The position numbers were made by a program, and so were the translations under genes. Below are positions 1 to 13,239 of a stretch of 64,000 nucleotides of DNA, piece by piece. Under the pieces are notes generated by a model. It searched no databases, was not told the origin of the DNA, and saw only the letters and a program-made list of their open reading frames with translations. The number at the start of each line of letters is the position of its first letter. Position 1 is the first letter of the stretch. Source of the DNA: Siphonodentalium dalli (lineage: Eukaryota; Mollusca; Scaphopoda; Gadilida; Siphonodentaliidae); assembly GCA_032622095.1 (NCBI GenBank), contig CP136068.1, positions 149,245,365 to 149,309,364 of the forward strand. The letters run 5' to 3'.

Positions 1-1445
1 GTTTGTAAACATTTTCAGTGGGGTTTTCTAAAAACATATCATACGAGTCGATCTGTTCAAGGATAGGATCTTTGAAATAATCAACAAACGTATTGAATGC
101 ATCAAATTCCGCTCTCCACACATAGAGCAGGCTGTCGTGATTAGTTGTTACTGAACCATCAGGTAGATTACATTTCATTGGTGGACTTTTGGTCCGTTCA
201 GGGCCCATTCGCGCATGTTCCCACCAAAACATATTTTGGGTTATTATTTCAAAGATGAATTCAAGTTAGATGAAAGTGTCTTCCTATACGGTTTTTCATA
301 AAATCGTAATTTCTCAGCTAGCAGGTTTCTAGCGTTCCTATACAACTCACGCGTTTGGTGTTTCACACGACTGTTGCCGACTATTTTTCTATACACCTTC
401 TCTTTATTACGCATATCTTTGCATAGTTTTGAAAGACCCTCATTCCAAAACGGATAGTGGAGTCGGTGAACGGTGCGCGATATTAACTTGTTGAGATGCT
501 TCGATTCTGTCAATCGTGGCCCTAAATTCAGACTGGAATTTATTATCCGCCATAATGTCAGAGGAATGTCATTGAGTTTGAATCGTTTGTGTTGCTTTAA
601 GGGACCGGCGTCGGGTTAACTCATTACAAGGGATGTCGCATATTCCGTTATATAGTCAAACATAATAATTGCGTGGTCCGGTACCTTACTATTGAGACCA
701 AGTAACGACAGTAATCGATATTCCACAATAATACTCTCACATTCATTGCTACAAGTCAATTGTTCACGATGAATACACACATAATCAACAACTGAGTCCC
801 CTTTGAATGATCTAATGGTGCACTGATTTGAGGCAATACCTTATCGACCGTTAAGTACAACTGTCATTCCAAAATTCGTGGAAGGTTTGGCCATGTTGAT
901 TTGTTGAATTGTCAATATGAAGGCGTGGTCCAACGTTGTCAACGACATGATTGCAATATGTACCCGCCCCACCACGTGCGTTAAAGTCACATGCAGATTA
1001 AGACGCTATCCACATCGACAAGTTAGTACATTTGCGTCAATGGATGAGAAAGGAAACTAGACGCGTCTCTTCTCCATACGGACGATTCAGGTGGAAGATA
1101 ACAGTTATAAATTACAAATGTATGGTCAATAATGCGACGATTAAATCCAATACCAATCACACAATCAAACGACGAGTCTATTACAGTTAATCAGATAACA
1201 CGTGATGCGTAACGAGGATATCCACGCCCTCAGAACTTTTTGGTGCATTCTTGTGCGTTTGCGGTCTGTTCTTACTGAACCATGAATGTCCATGGTCTTC
1301 GATATCAATGCTTCCATTTGGTTTCAATAAAACAAAATATGTCACAATTAGAATTCAAAACATTTTGAGTTCTGAAAGAATAATGCTTGGATTTCCATCC
1401 ACAAACGTTTAAACGTCAAACAGTGAGATGATCTGTTGACCGGGT
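1..1445 (-). mobile_element. LINE retrotransposon, endonuclease and linker remnant
   Basis: This is the start of the second ORF of a non-LTR retrotransposon, read on the minus strand and cut by the window edge before the reverse transcriptase. Three blocks are legible. Around 1314-1343 the minus strand gives DIFCFIETKW, like the catalytic Glu region of apurinic-type LINE endonucleases. Around 1084-1119 it gives VIYNCYLPPESS, like a later endonuclease strand. From 513 to 244 there is an open stretch with FWNEGLSKLCKDMRNKEKVY and an Arg/Tyr-rich helix, typical of the endonuclease-RT linker. From 240 to 1 a second stretch contains LPDGSVTTNHDSLLYVWRAE. Frameshifts and stops between blocks show a dead copy. 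The family match is from memory; the clade is not resolved. Confidence 0.75.
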
Positions 1446-2323
1446 ATTCTACTATTGGCCAGGTCCACGCTGAATGAAACGTTTGATGATTCTACCATCA
1501 GCGGTTATCCGATAAGTATTGTTCCCACCAGGAACTTCCTTCAGGATTGTGCGGGCATTCAGCTCCAGAATCACTTTAGTGTGTGTCTTACTGGATCTTA
1601 TTTATGTATTCATTTTTTTAATTCTTCTGTATCTTTCAATACATTTTTGTTCTGTACGACTAATTTATTCTTGTCGATTGAGCCGAATCTAGCCTTTACA
1701 ACCCCTGGCTTTCCGGACTGCCTGCTCACCAGTCGTTCAACTGCTGTTATTGTAAATTGCCCATCACAAGCACTGTTCAATGCACCTACAGGCTGTTTAC
1801 CTTTCCGCAAAATGTCAATATCACTTATTGTGTTATCGTTGTGTGTGAGATTAGAGATTATAACTGTCATATCGGCTAAATTCAAAAGATTATCCCGTCG
1901 CATCGACTGCCACATGACAGTTAGCTGATTGCTGATTACCATTGACACAAAGATCCGTTAGACGATCCGTGATTGTGTTCATGCTCGCTGATAACCTCTC
2001 GAATTTTGTCTGTTGTTTACCAATGGCGAGATCAAAGTCCTGGGTCATATATTTCAATTTTTTGTCAAAGTTCTCGAGCAAGTCATTACGCAAATAATGT
2101 CAGTTTTACTTTATAATATTTCCGGATAAAATGTTGACATTTTTTGAAGTTCAGCAATTGATTTACAAACCACTTGTAATTGACTCACCACCGATACGCC
2201 TGTCATGGCCGTCATTGTTTGTGTCACTTTCTGTTTACTTTCTGGCTTCGGTGTCTCTCCATCCGAACTCAGTGGTCGTCTCCCTCTTTCAATAGAAGTA
2301 GCCTTTGTGTCGTTTCGATGCAT
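1446..2323 (-). pseudogene. LINE ORF1 remnant
   Basis: Minus-strand remnant of the ORF1 (nucleic-acid chaperone) of the same LINE, directly upstream of the endonuclease block. It starts at an ATG at 2321-2323 with SIERGRRPLSSDGETP, a basic, Ser-rich leader. It continues in another frame (2093-1890) as a heptad-like segment with KFERLSASMNTITDRLTDL, probably a coiled coil. In a third frame (about 1900-1610) it shows TAVERLVSRQSGKPGVVKAR and DKNKLVVQNKNVLKDTEELK, resembling the RRM-like core of LINE ORF1 proteins. The C-terminal piece near 1500 reads ADGRIIKRF. At least two frameshifts make it non-functional. Confidence 0.65.
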
Positions 2324-2575
2324 ACTGGGGCATATTATGGTATTTACAATTATGAGGGTGAGCATTCTTTTGTGGACTGCTAGACCGTATACGAGAGCTC
2401 TACAACTCCAAATTGTCCCATTTTCCACATGAAAGAAAAAAGGTTAACTGCCGCAGCTGTGTGTATGCATTCGAGGCAAGCGTATAATGTGGTCAATACC
2501 ATGTAATAAGATTACCGTTATAACGAAGTGGACATTGAGGTGCACAAAAAAATCATGAAAATTTCATACGCTGTA

Positions 2576-2690
2576 ATTTCGGTACTCGCTCTCCAGCACT
2601 GGCGATAACGGTGGAGTCATCACTGACTGTGTATCCCATATCGGTATATGGGGGAGTTGCCAGTTACTCACCGATGGAAATGTTCAGATA
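2576..2690 (+). repeat. SINE fragment, copy 1
   Basis: Shares GTATCCCATATCG, TATATGGGGGAGTTGC and TACTC(A/G)CCGATGG with the longer element at 2862-3118 in the same order and orientation. It appears to be a partial copy lacking the 3' end. Confidence 0.55.
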
Positions 2691-2861
2691 ACAAGTTCAA
2701 CAAACGTCGTTATTATCTGAGTATCCAAACCAATCAACAGGAAGCCATAGCATTCTCGTCTATCTGTCATCTGCTTAATTTTTCAGAACACCCCTCCAGA
2801 TGAATAATAGAACCTACCAATATACACTTTTATGACTGACGGGAGAATCCATTTAGTAAAG

Positions 2862-3118
2862 AAAGGAATACATTGACTCTACAGTGGTATGGGTTCAATA
2901 CCCGGTGGCGTCATCACTTATTTTGTATCCCATATCGTTATATGGGGGAGTTGCTAATTACTCGCCGATGGTCGATGGTTTCTGCCTTGTACAATGTTTC
3001 ATCCTTCTAGCCAATGAAATCAGTGCTATGTCTTCCCTACGAGGACTGACCCTCCTCCAATAAAACTGGCACGTCGTGATATAGCCCTGGCTGCTGAAAG
3101 CGACATTAAACACCAATT
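2862..3118 (+). repeat. SINE, near full-length copy
   Basis: A pol III B-box-like block (GGTTCAATACC, about 2890) is followed by the body shared with copy 1. The 3' domain ends GATATAGCCCTGGCTGCTGA then GCGACATTAAACACCA, closely resembling the conserved 3' tail of molluscan and other invertebrate tRNA-derived SINEs. It ends about 10 bp before the ATG at 3128, so that ATG is probably not a native gene start. Confidence 0.6.
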
Positions 3119-3263
3119 TTCATAAATATGGTAATGTTGGTATTGGTCCTACCGAATGTGATGTGTTTGTGTTTGATGGTTGTAAGTGTTCATCGATTCC
3201 AAATTTTGTTTAGTTTTTTTAAGAATATGATTGTGTTCCATGAAGGAAAACTATTATTTACAG

Positions 3264-3455
3264 AAAATCCTTACCCGGAAAACATTGGTTACACCTACAT
3301 TCCGGCACTCGGAAAATGGATCATCTACAAGAACAACAAACTTAACTACGACCAGGCAAATGCGTCCTGCACAGCGGATGGTGGACAGCTGTTTCTCATT
3401 GACAACGAAACTGTGTACAACACAACCATAGAATATCTCATACCCAAGACATCAG
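3264..3455 (+). CDS. C-type lectin domain protein, N-terminal CTLD exon
   Basis: Internal coding exon bounded by TTTACAG before and G|GTATGT after; 192 nt, entering and leaving in phase 1. It encodes the first half of a C-type lectin-like fold: a Tyr/Pro-rich lead (ENPYPENIGYTYIPAL), then WIIY, helix 1 with YDQANASCTADGGQLFLID holding the first conserved Cys and the GG-x-L-x-x-I/D signature, and the second helix. Its final G plus the first two bases of the exon at 14662 make an Ala codon, keeping frame across an 11.2-kb intron. The reading frame is also open upstream to an ATG at 3128 with a hydrophobic run, so a fused start there is a weaker alternative. Earlier exons (signal peptide and perhaps other domains) would lie before the window or are lost. 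Confidence 0.85.
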
Positions 3456-5034
3456 GTATGTACGATCGCCATAAATAAAGCCGATAATGCTGTTTATCCC
3501 CCCGCGAAGTTCACAATTGAAATTTGCATTTGAAATGTTCAAATTCCCACATTGTACTGCATCCCAACTCCCGAGTGGTATATTTATAATGCCCCACAAT
3601 AACAGGGTCAGGAATCTTGTATTATGGATAATTATATAATTTTGGGGAAAGGGACGCAGCATCCATAATGGCAGCTTCAGGATAAAAATTGGCTTGAAAC
3701 AAGTAAAAATATTATTCACAATTTGTCACCATCGTTCACTCCACAACAGGCTACTGTACGCGGATTACGGCGGTCCCACATAGTCAAACCGACATTAATA
3801 TATAACAGTGAACTCAAGACTTTCGATGAACATTTTTGGAATTGATCTAGATTTGAGGACGAATGATCGGGACGGAGTTTGTTTTTACGCGAAGAGTAGC
3901 CTGTTGTAGAGTAATGGATTATGACAATTTATATCCTGAAGCTACCATTTTAGATGCTGTGCCCCTTTCCCAAAAATTATAAAATTATCCTTAATAAACG
4001 ATTCCTGCCCCCTGTGCCCCCAACGGAGTTCAAGTGCTACTACTTTGTATTTCCTGCTGCTTTTGGGAAACGACGCCATGGACGCACTTTGTTCTACGTG
4101 ATCACTGGAACGTTTGCTAAAATTCACAGCGTGTTAAGAGTGTGGTAAAGTGGTAACATTTGGATGGAGAATTCAGTGTTCATTTTCGGAGGGAAGTTTA
4201 CTAAAACGTTTACAAAGCGTAGGTGACCATATCATATCTTATTGGGAAGTTTGAATGCTTATCCATTTACAAATATTTCCATCAAAATTAAAATGTCACA
4301 AAATAAAATAAAAATCCACTTCACGTTGTCACTAAACACATGTTCAAACTTTCCAATAATACACGAAGCGGTCTTCTGCGCTTAGTATGTATTGAGTAAT
4401 ATTTTCCCGAAAATTAACACTGAATATTCTATTCAAATGTTGCCACTTTACCTCCCGCTTAATACTTTCCATTCTAAAATTCGATACTTGACCATCAAAT
4501 TTTCATATTAAACGTCCTGGCTCATCGTCTACGTAATTTGGAAGGAGGTGTAAGATAGGTTGACAGATACACGATACCCACGATATGTTGATCTACTGTA
4601 TTGTTGTGTTCTGAAAAATACCTGCCATAGTCATTTTCCAGCTTTTAAACATTTTCGCACATACAAATGTACGTTAAACAAACGCTCGTTATGTATACTA
4701 ATAGACTAACATGATACTCTCTTGTCTGTACCATGCCGTGCAATTGGGACCAAAGCATTGTGTTCAAAGTTGTATTTTAATTATTTCAATGCGTCTTGTT
4801 AGGACATAGCATGGTTGTATACATAGAAAGTAGTTATGATATTTATCTATATATTTCGGTACCGGGAATATTTCAGAAGCAAATACTATTAGGCGAATTT
4901 TAGCGCAAACTGCCATGTGGCTTTAATGTGCCAATTAGTGCAGAATGTTATAGAAAGTATCCAATCGTGTGGTGTCAAGTCGAACAGTTGATCCTTAACA
5001 TTTACCTGTCGGGAGCTGCACAGCTGCACCACTG

Positions 5035-5089
5035 CATTATATTATATATGCGAGTCTCTCAACTGGAGACTCGCATATATAATATAATG
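5035..5089. repeat. Perfect hairpin, 24-bp arms
   Basis: Arms 5035-5058 and 5066-5089 are exact reverse complements around a 7-base loop; each arm carries TATATATGCGAGTC. The same core recurs in the two mirrored hairpins inside the MITE at 21.3-21.7 kb, so this is a small foldback family. Confidence 0.85.
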
Positions 5090-5824
5090 TAATTGGCTTA
5101 CTAGGGCAAGGTAACCATTATTATACCAATGTATTCTTTTACTACGCCAGGCTACCCATGGGAAACTGGATTATATAAGATAATGCGTTGACATTTGGTT
5201 TTCACAAAATGTCAGGAAGCCTCACCCATGGAAAGGTTAATGATTTAAAATTTGAAGTGATATGACTCGACAAATTGCTCATTGAAGTTGGTCCGTGGGA
5301 CGGAACTGAAAATATGGATTGTACACTTTTGTGTTCAGTGGTTAGATACATGCAGGTGGTGACATGCATTTTATTATCCGGTGTCAAATCGAACCACATA
5401 TCTTTGGCTGACTAAACACTTAGCATTTAACACTGGAATATTCATTCGGAAGATATTCCATGTGGTCAAGTATCCAGGTTGGTTTGTGATTTTCTTGACA
5501 CGCTGCATACTATTATAGCATTGTAAAAAGTTCTCGAGCTCTTCAGAGAGACTTGGAACTAATAAGCGATTTGGTAAGCATCCCACGTACAAACAATTCC
5601 TCCGTTGATGGCAACATATAAGATGCATGGATACAATGTACGTTCGCTCGATGGCAAACGTGTTGACAATTTTACAAAAACAATCGTCTTAGAGGTCTGA
5701 ACAAACTCCTTTTAAAATTCACGTACCCAAATTTGCAGTGAGACACAACAGTTTGTAATACATATCCAGTAACATGATAAATGTATTGAACATTTGCATG
5801 TCAATGTGTACGTTCATACAGTAC

Positions 5825-6240
5825 ACGTGCCGTGGTTTTGAAAAGCGTGGCCATCATTTAACACGGAAAAACCAGATTGATCGCGACGTGTTCTTAGCGT
5901 GGTCAATTTCGGCAAAATGGCCAGCGTGTTCAAGAACGGTCTGAACAAGGCGTGTACATGCCGTGGTCATCTGAGTTCACACCGTGGCAATCCATGTTGG
6001 AGTCGTGTTCATGCCGTGGTCATCCTCGATCATGCCGTGGTCATCCATGTTAATGCCTGGTCATCCATGTTAATGCCGTGGTCATCCTCGATCATGCCGT
6101 GGTCATCCATGTTAATGCCGAGGTCATCCATGTTAATGCCGTGGTCATCCATGTTAATGCCATGGTCATCCTCGATCATGCCGTGCTCATCCATGTTAAT
6201 GCCGTGGTCATCGGTGTTTACGTCGTGGTCTGCATCACAG
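5825..6240 (+). repeat. GCCGTGGTCATCC minisatellite
   Basis: From about 6005 to 6220 units of roughly 20-36 bp built from ATGCCGTGGTCATCC plus either ATGTTA or TCGATC alternate tandemly. The 5' part (5825-6000) holds more diverged units with GCGTGTTCAAGAACG. GC content is higher than the surroundings. The open frames over it are repeat artefacts. Confidence 0.85.
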
Positions 6241-6829
6241 TGCAGAGCGGCACCTACTCTTTTCGGGGATAGTGCAGGAGGTGTGAATAATCCGCGACAT
6301 CAAAGATTTGCCGCAGTACAACGTGCGGTGGGATTTTTCAGGTATATCTGGCTCGGATTTATTTCGTCAATGATTATATAATTGTCAGATTCAAATCTTT
6401 TATAATATAAAACAATTTCATATATTTAAATATATATACGGCCTTTACATCCGTGTCATGTTTTGTTGTAGCATTTTATTTTAGTTGACATTAATATTTG
6501 CTTGTGTTTGTTCATATTACATGCACCCAAACGGTTTATGCAGTTTGTGCGGCAATATCGTGTTCTAACAAATCGCTTAAAAGTTGGATATAACATTACA
6601 AAAATTCATAAGTTAAAATTTCGAATTTAATGTTCGAAACGTAAATAAAGTTTTAAATATCAATTTTAATATATTTTTTTTGGAAAACTCTGAGTCCAAA
6701 TTTATAAATAACATTAAATTGTTCCAAATTTAATTTTAAATGCTCATTTTCAACAATGAATCAAATTTCAAAAATTGTCTGCTAAAACTGTTATTATGTA
6801 AGTAATCTTTTCTTCTACTATATAATTTG

Positions 6830-8352
6830 AGACTTCCGTATATATATATGTATGTGTGTATATGTGTACTTCATAGAATCGAAAAAGGCTGGTCAGATCG
6901 AGCTCAAATTTCGTATATAAGGGTAAAATCCCACGGACACCGTAGTTGTCGCGCTTTGGAGAAGCTCTGAGCACCCTTTCTCCACTCCCAATCATCAAAA
7001 TCACCGCGAACGGCACTGCGGTGGTTAATCAAGTGATAATTTAATGAGCGTTGTATATGACGCGTCGCTATAAAAAGAGCGTTTGTATGCAATTCAACGC
7101 AACGCAGAGATATACGGGAATAATATTTTGAGTGCTCTCCGCATGCTCGATTGAGTTCCAACTTCCTATCTAAGGGTCAACTCCCACGGACACCGTAGTT
7201 GTCGCGTTTTGGAGAAGCTCTGAGCACCCTTTCTCCACTCCAAATCATCAAAATCACCTCGAACGGCACTGTCTACATTGCGTCATTATACATACATGAG
7301 CGTGTTGTGTGATTCTTACATACTCAGGGCTTCCTAGGAACGCGGATCGGGTCAATTTTTCCGCCCTAGGTGATGTTCACCCTGAAACGGGTACACACAA
7401 CGCGTGTGTGTGATTCTTACGTACTTAGGTCTTCCTATGAACGCGGATCGGGTCAGTTTTTCCGCCCTAGGGTCAGTTTTTCCGCCCTATGTGATTTTCA
7501 CCTCGAAACGGGTACCCACAAATTATATATATATGTCTGCTACCTACGGGAAGTGTCATGAACGGGTTAAATTGTGACCCCGACCTGACCTTGACCTTGA
7601 AAATGATCAATTCAAGGTCCAATCGGGTAAAATATTGAAAAACCAAAAATTCATTAAAAAAAAAAAAAAAAATTTAATTCAAAACTTAAAAGTGTCATGT
7701 TTCTGACCAACCACGCAAATGGCGGGCTAACCTGCTAGTCTAATATATACTTTGGGACTTCTGTTTGTTTGTTTGTTAACTATGGCCAGGAAAACTGCCG
7801 GACGGATTGAGCCCAAACTTCCTATCTAAGGGTAAAATCCTAGACGGAGTGTCATCGCATCGCTTCTGAGAACGTCAGAGCACCCATTCTCCAATCCCCC
7901 GCCACCGCAATGGAAATTCATGGGTTAATCGCGTGATAGTTAAAGAGCGTTCGTATCCGCATTGTCGTTGATACAGAGCGTGTATGTGTCCAGACATGAG
8001 CGTGTTGTGTATGTGTACAGACATGAGCGTGTTGTGTGATTCTTATATAATTGGGTTCCTGGGAATGGGGGAGATTTTCATCGGGTCAGTTTTTCCGACC
8101 GAGGTGACCTTCACCTTGAAACGGGTACCCACAAATGATCTAACATATATATTGCGACTTCTGTCTGTTTGTATGTCTGTTAGCTATGGCCGGGAAAACT
8201 GCTGGACGGATTTCGACGAAATTTGATACCTACGGGTAATTTTGTCCGGAGAGTGTTTTGGACGGGTCAAATAGTGACTCCGACCTGACCTTGACCTTCA
8301 AAATTGTCAATTCAAGGTCAAAGCCCGGACGAAGTCGGGTCACCTGCTAGTT
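6830..8352 (+). mobile_element. Helitron-like element array (composite)
   Basis: At least three related blocks share ACTTCCTATCTAAGGGT, CTCTGAGCACCCTTTCTCCA, TTTTTCCGCCCTA and CCTGACCTTGACCTT. Two copies end in a hairpin tail followed by CTAGT: near 7740 (GGCTAACCTGCTAGT) and at 8352 (CCGGACGAAGTCGGG then TCACCTGCTAGT). A GC-rich hairpin just before CTAGT is the 3'-end hallmark of Helitrons; the complementary ACTAGCAGG at the other end also fits Helentron-type elements or a TIR element. No Rep/helicase is present, so these are non-autonomous. Confidence 0.5.
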
Positions 8353-8382
8353 GCATATATATGTACATGTGCATATTTTATA

Positions 8383-8420
8383 CTAGCAGGGTTACCCGGC
8401 GTTGCTCAGGTTAAATTGAT
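8383..8420 (+). mobile_element. 5' terminus of another element of the same family
   Basis: TACTAGCAGGGTTACCCGG followed by CGTTGCTCAGGTT is near-complementary to the 3' tail at 8352 and marks the start of a further copy or a mirrored end. The far end was not identified. Confidence 0.4.
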
Positions 8421-9039
8421 GTGAAACCCTCTGTGGATAGTTGATGAATACTCTTGCTCTCAACGTGTTACACGAATTCTCATATATTGTATATCCAAAT
8501 GGCATCACAAAACATGATTCTTACATGGAATATAAGTAGTGGCTCACCTTGTATGGGTCGGAGCGATTATCATGTTATCGCGTTCAATCCGTCCCACCAA
8601 TAAAGAAGTATTTATTTATTTACAACTGCGATACTTCAGACGTTACATCATGAAACATGAACATCATAAACACATTAGTTCGAAAAAATAAAAACGACAA
8701 TTGTGGTTTACATCGAGATGTATCAATCAACCAATCAACCAATCAATCTAGTCTATCATATCTTCATGAAGATACAGATGTTTTAAAGATATGGCCAGGT
8801 GCCCCTCTGTTCTGGTGCTATATACTGGCTAATCATTTTGAGTTTAAAAGAAATGATGTTATGCATATATAGAAGCTACATTGTGCCAGACACAGCGATA
8901 TTTTGAGTTGTTTATGTTAGGCGATGAGTCTGTTCTAAAAAATGAAAGAAATCCTCTGTATCGGGCAGATATACCCTTGTCATATGTCTCTTTTGGAGGA
9001 TCCTGAAAAGTCATGTGCTACGGACTGCGTTTTCCTTTA

Positions 9040-10850
9040 TCTCAGAAGTAACCATATTTGACTGCACACTGTGACCACTATTTTTGAACAGGCCTGCTCT
9101 CCATATCCATATCTCTTGGCAACTGAAACTTTTGTTGTGGAAATGTGGAAAATATATTGAATGGGACAGACTCAATCGTGTTATAATATATACATGAGCC
9201 ATTCTAGTATGCAATCCTCTGACGATTCAATGTCCCTCAGTTTGAATACATATATGTATCTCTAAAAACGATTGATATAAATATACTTTTAATGCTTTCT
9301 TCTATGTATCTGCGTTGCTAGATCATTATAGGAATGCCCTGATTTCCGTCCCCATATGCATATGACATTTGAGAAGATATAATTGTTCAAGTGACTTAAT
9401 TCGGTCACCATTCGTCAAGATTGTGAAATTGGAATGCCAGAAACTCCTTAGAACGACATGGAGATTGCCTGGGAGATAACTATATATAACTTTGTTGGAT
9501 ATCGGCGAATTGAACAATCTTATAAATGCTAATAAATCTCCTCTCGCCATCCATGACCCAAAACGACCCCAAATGTGATTTAATTAATCATATCATTAGA
9601 GAAGAACGTGCATGAATTTGGTGGAATAAGTGCTAAATATATTTGTATCAACTGTGGTGCAACTCCCCTCATGCATGACTTAAACCGCGTCACGTTTGTC
9701 ATATATAGTCGACGTCTATTAGACTCATGCATGCATTATATAATGGAGATGATTATATATAAGTTTGGTGGTAATCGGCAACTAAACAAATTCTTATCAT
9801 GGTTATTACCCCCCATCTCTCACCCACCCAAACGGCACCAATTTCGCGTCTTTAAATCACACGTTTATATTCCTCGTATCACGGAGAAGAATAATATATC
9901 AATTTGGTCGAAATCTGCGCTAAAAATAGCCCTTCCCCTGACACCAACAACGTCACTTTAGTAATTTTCAACCCACACCATTATCTTACTCGTAAAAAGT
10001 TACCCCTGTTAGACCTTCTTGGTGCCATCTCGATTGTACCCTTAAAGTTATATATAGAACACAGACATATATTCGCGAATATTTGATTCATTGTATTATT
10101 TGAGAAGAACGTGTATGAGTTTGATGGTAATTGGCACTAAACATATTTTTATAAATGTTTGGTGATCCTCCCGTCCCTATTTCGGACTCAAGCGGCGCCA
10201 CTTTTGACATCATTAAACCACACACTTAGACTCATTACATAGATGAATATATATAAAATTTATGAATACTGGCGAGTATACAAATTCGTATCAAATTTAG
10301 GGCCACCATTGCATATCTCTCACACAGAAAGGCACCAATTTGGCGCATTTAAACCACACGATTCGATTAATCGTATCACGGAGAAGAATATGTATCAACC
10401 AGGTGGAAATCGGCCCTAAACATATTATTTATCAAAGTTTGTGTCCCTCTCACCTCATAGGCAACCCTGACTCGAATGGCCCCACTTTTGACATCTTTAA
10501 ACCACACAATTGGACTCCTGATATTATGGAGATTATTATTTGTAAGTTTGGTGCTAATCCGTGACTAAACAAATTTAGTGACCACCACACCCCACCCACA
10601 CCATCTCTAACTAAAGTAGCACCAATATGACGTCTTTAAAATCACACGATTAGATTCCTCATATCATGGATAAGAATGTTTATCAATTTGGTGGAAATTG
10701 GCGCTAAAAATATTGTGTATCAATTTTGGTGCCCCTCTCCCTTTCAGTGCACACATGACTCGGATGACGCCACTTTTGTCAGCTTTAGGCCACGCCATTA
10801 GACACATCACACCATGCGGATGGATTTGTATAAGTTTCGTGGCAATAAAT
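9040..10850 (+). repeat. Diverged tandem repeat, ~285-bp dimers, copy block 1
   Basis: Units recur at about 9600, 9883, 10100, 10380 and 10668, each with GGAGAAGAAT, AATTTGGTGGAAATCGGC, ACTCGAATGGC(A/C)CCAC and TTTAAACCACAC(A/C)ATTAGA. Each ~285-bp unit is two ~145-bp half-units. The same block, led by TGCACACTGTGACCACTATT, recurs at 39590-41030 in the same orientation. Confidence 0.75.
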
Positions 10851-11405
10851 TATCTTTTTTTATTTATTTTATTTGTAATTGACATATAGCTTATCACAAA
10901 CCAAAAATCAACATTATTGACATAACGTTAATTAACGACAATAAACGAAATTGAAATTCCCAACTACACCTTTTATCGGACTCGGCCTCCTGCTCGAAGT
11001 TCGACTTTTAATCATCCCAAAATTTTCCATTCTATAATTAAAACACCCATGTTAATGTCAGCGCCCACAGCTATCCAGAATCTCTAGGACGGTATACACG
11101 CGTAATAATGTGTTCACGCCATATGAATCATTGTTTACGGTGTTTACATCCGTGTCCGCAGATTATGCTACATTCTACGGCAGTTTTAATTTACAATAAA
11201 TCTAAATAATTCGACGCTCTTTTATTCTTATACCACAATTATTAGCTAGATGTTTTTATGGTTTAAATTGTTTGTTGCGTAAAAGCAACCGGCCGTTCTA
11301 AGTATACGCAGCTAAATATACATATAAATCTTTAATTTGTTTTCGTATACAACTGTATATGATATGCCATTATATAAATCATAAGTGTTAAATGTTGATA
11401 TTATA

Positions 11406-11495
11406 CAATTATCGCATTGTTTCGAGGCCTTAGTGAATATTGACTTCCTCTGGTTGACAATTCCTCGTGTCAACCAAGAAACAATGCGATAACTG
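11406..11495. repeat. Nested inverted repeat (MITE-like)
   Basis: CAATTATCGCATTGTTTC (11406-11423) pairs with GAAACAATGCGATAACTG (11478-11495) with one mismatch. A second hairpin, TGGTTGACA with TGTCAACCA (about 11451-11476), lies inside the right half. Confidence 0.75.
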
Positions 11496-12707
11496 TTTTA
11501 TTATATGACACGCACTTTGATTGGACAATACTTTGTAACGTTGAACGTCGCTGGGAAAACCTGATCAATTTTCAGGTCTGATAATAAGTTGTGTTAACAC
11601 TCAGAACTATTATTAAGCTGTTATTTCATTAATGAGGTGAACGTGTTTAGATATCTCCATTTTTTCGTTATGTTTAACGTAGGAATTGGGGAAAGAAACT
11701 TATGACCATATAGTAATCCTCTTTATCGCCTCTGTCGGCTATCATTACAAAGCAGTAGCCCTTTCGCAAAGAATTTAATGTTTCAATAGATAAATATTGT
11801 AAGTAAAATAAGTCTGATTCATTTGGTGCGTACAATAAAATCAATCCTATCATATAATCAATCATAAATAATTTCTTCATTTGATATTTTGGAAATATTT
11901 GTAAATTGACATATGACAGATAATATTCGTTTCGTCGAATGAAAACTGCCTTATAAATAAAACGAGAGAAAAAAATGAACTAAAGCAAACAATAATTTGT
12001 TGGTATTCCGCATGTCCCACACCAACACCCAGATTAACTAAATTGAGAACGAAACAAAGTTCCTGTGGAAATATGTTCGATCTGAAAACGGTCTCGGATA
12101 TCCACAGAAACGCTTTTGAAATTGACAAAATATTCACATGTTTCTGTCAATATACCCGGAGAAAAATCAGCGTTTCATAAATAAATATATATTTCATTGG
12201 ACGAACGGGTGGATATTGATGCCACATACCCAATGCACATGCGGGGAACATTCCCCTTCTTTGTACGACCAAACCTGACTTCGAATGAGTTCGAATGAGT
12301 TCATTTAATGCAAATGTCCATATCTCATATACAAAAATATTGGCGGTTTCCTGTGCACTGACTTCACTCATCGTCGCATTTTAACACGCATTGCAGGAAA
12401 TGGCACTCTGTTGATAATCTCTAAACAATGGCTTGATTAGCCCATTGTCTCATGTTTGTCCGTCCGTTATTAATTTCCAGGTGCCTGCGGAATATGTAGT
12501 TACAGTGATAACTGAACAGGGTTGCATGCATTGCATGATTTGTACACAACTTAGACTCCGCGTCCTACTCCCATACATGCATGATGCATTGAACCTCGGA
12601 GTTTACGGATATGGGACATCAATTACAGAGTACAGTTTCTAATCGCGGGATACAGACGATTGCATCCCGGACATCTGCCCCTCAAAGATTGCCTAATATT
12701 TCATTTT

Positions 12708-12827
12708 TTTTAGATTAGATACTTTATTCGCACAAAGCATATTTACATTACAACAGTGAGAGCACGTGGAAACAAAATTTTGCACAGGGGCAGTATGGCC
12801 AGGATTGGTCGTCTTCCTACTGCCCAT
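12708..12827 (-). mobile_element. Retroelement 3' tail, minus strand
   Basis: Read on the minus strand: GGGCAGTAGGAAGACGACC, then GGCCATACTGCCC, then a GCGAATAAAGTATCTAATCT end and a short A-run. The stem and the AATAAA-(ATCT) tail match the plus-strand copy at 61893-62023, so both are 3' ends of one LINE or SINE family that inserts by target-primed reverse transcription. Confidence 0.6.
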
Positions 12828-13239
12828 TTTAAAGTACCGTTATAGTTGTATTGATGGAAATAACTTTCAAAAATTTTAATTTACCAGAACTATTTCAGTT
12901 GCATTGGTGAAAAATCGTTTTTAAACATTTAAATTAAAATTAAAAAAAAAATTGGAATACCACACAAAGCCCCAAAACGAACCGTATCTACACGTTTTGT
13001 CTAATTTTACTTAATTTTGCTGACCTCTTCGTCTTCAATGGTGTCTGCATGGTGTTATATCATAATGCTACGAAGAAGCCAATGGTTTTCAAAACAATAA
13101 TGTTTCATAATCAGCTGACCAACTAATCACTGACCACTGTTTTTAAAAGTTGACAATTAAATTGACCCATACGCTAATTTATGTCAATAAAGTAGATAAC
13201 ATAAATATTATCGTAAAAACTTATGGAAGGCACATGACA

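Noticed and set aside
3128-3263. ATG and hydrophobic run directly upstream of the CTLD exon as a signal peptide
   Set aside because: It starts about 10 bp after a SINE, an acceptor stands at 3263, and the dead copy at 41.8 kb matches only from just before the acceptor. Kept as a weak alternative.
5899-6381. 160-residue frame with repeated SSMLMPWSS
   Set aside because: Translation of the GCCGTGGTCATCC minisatellite.
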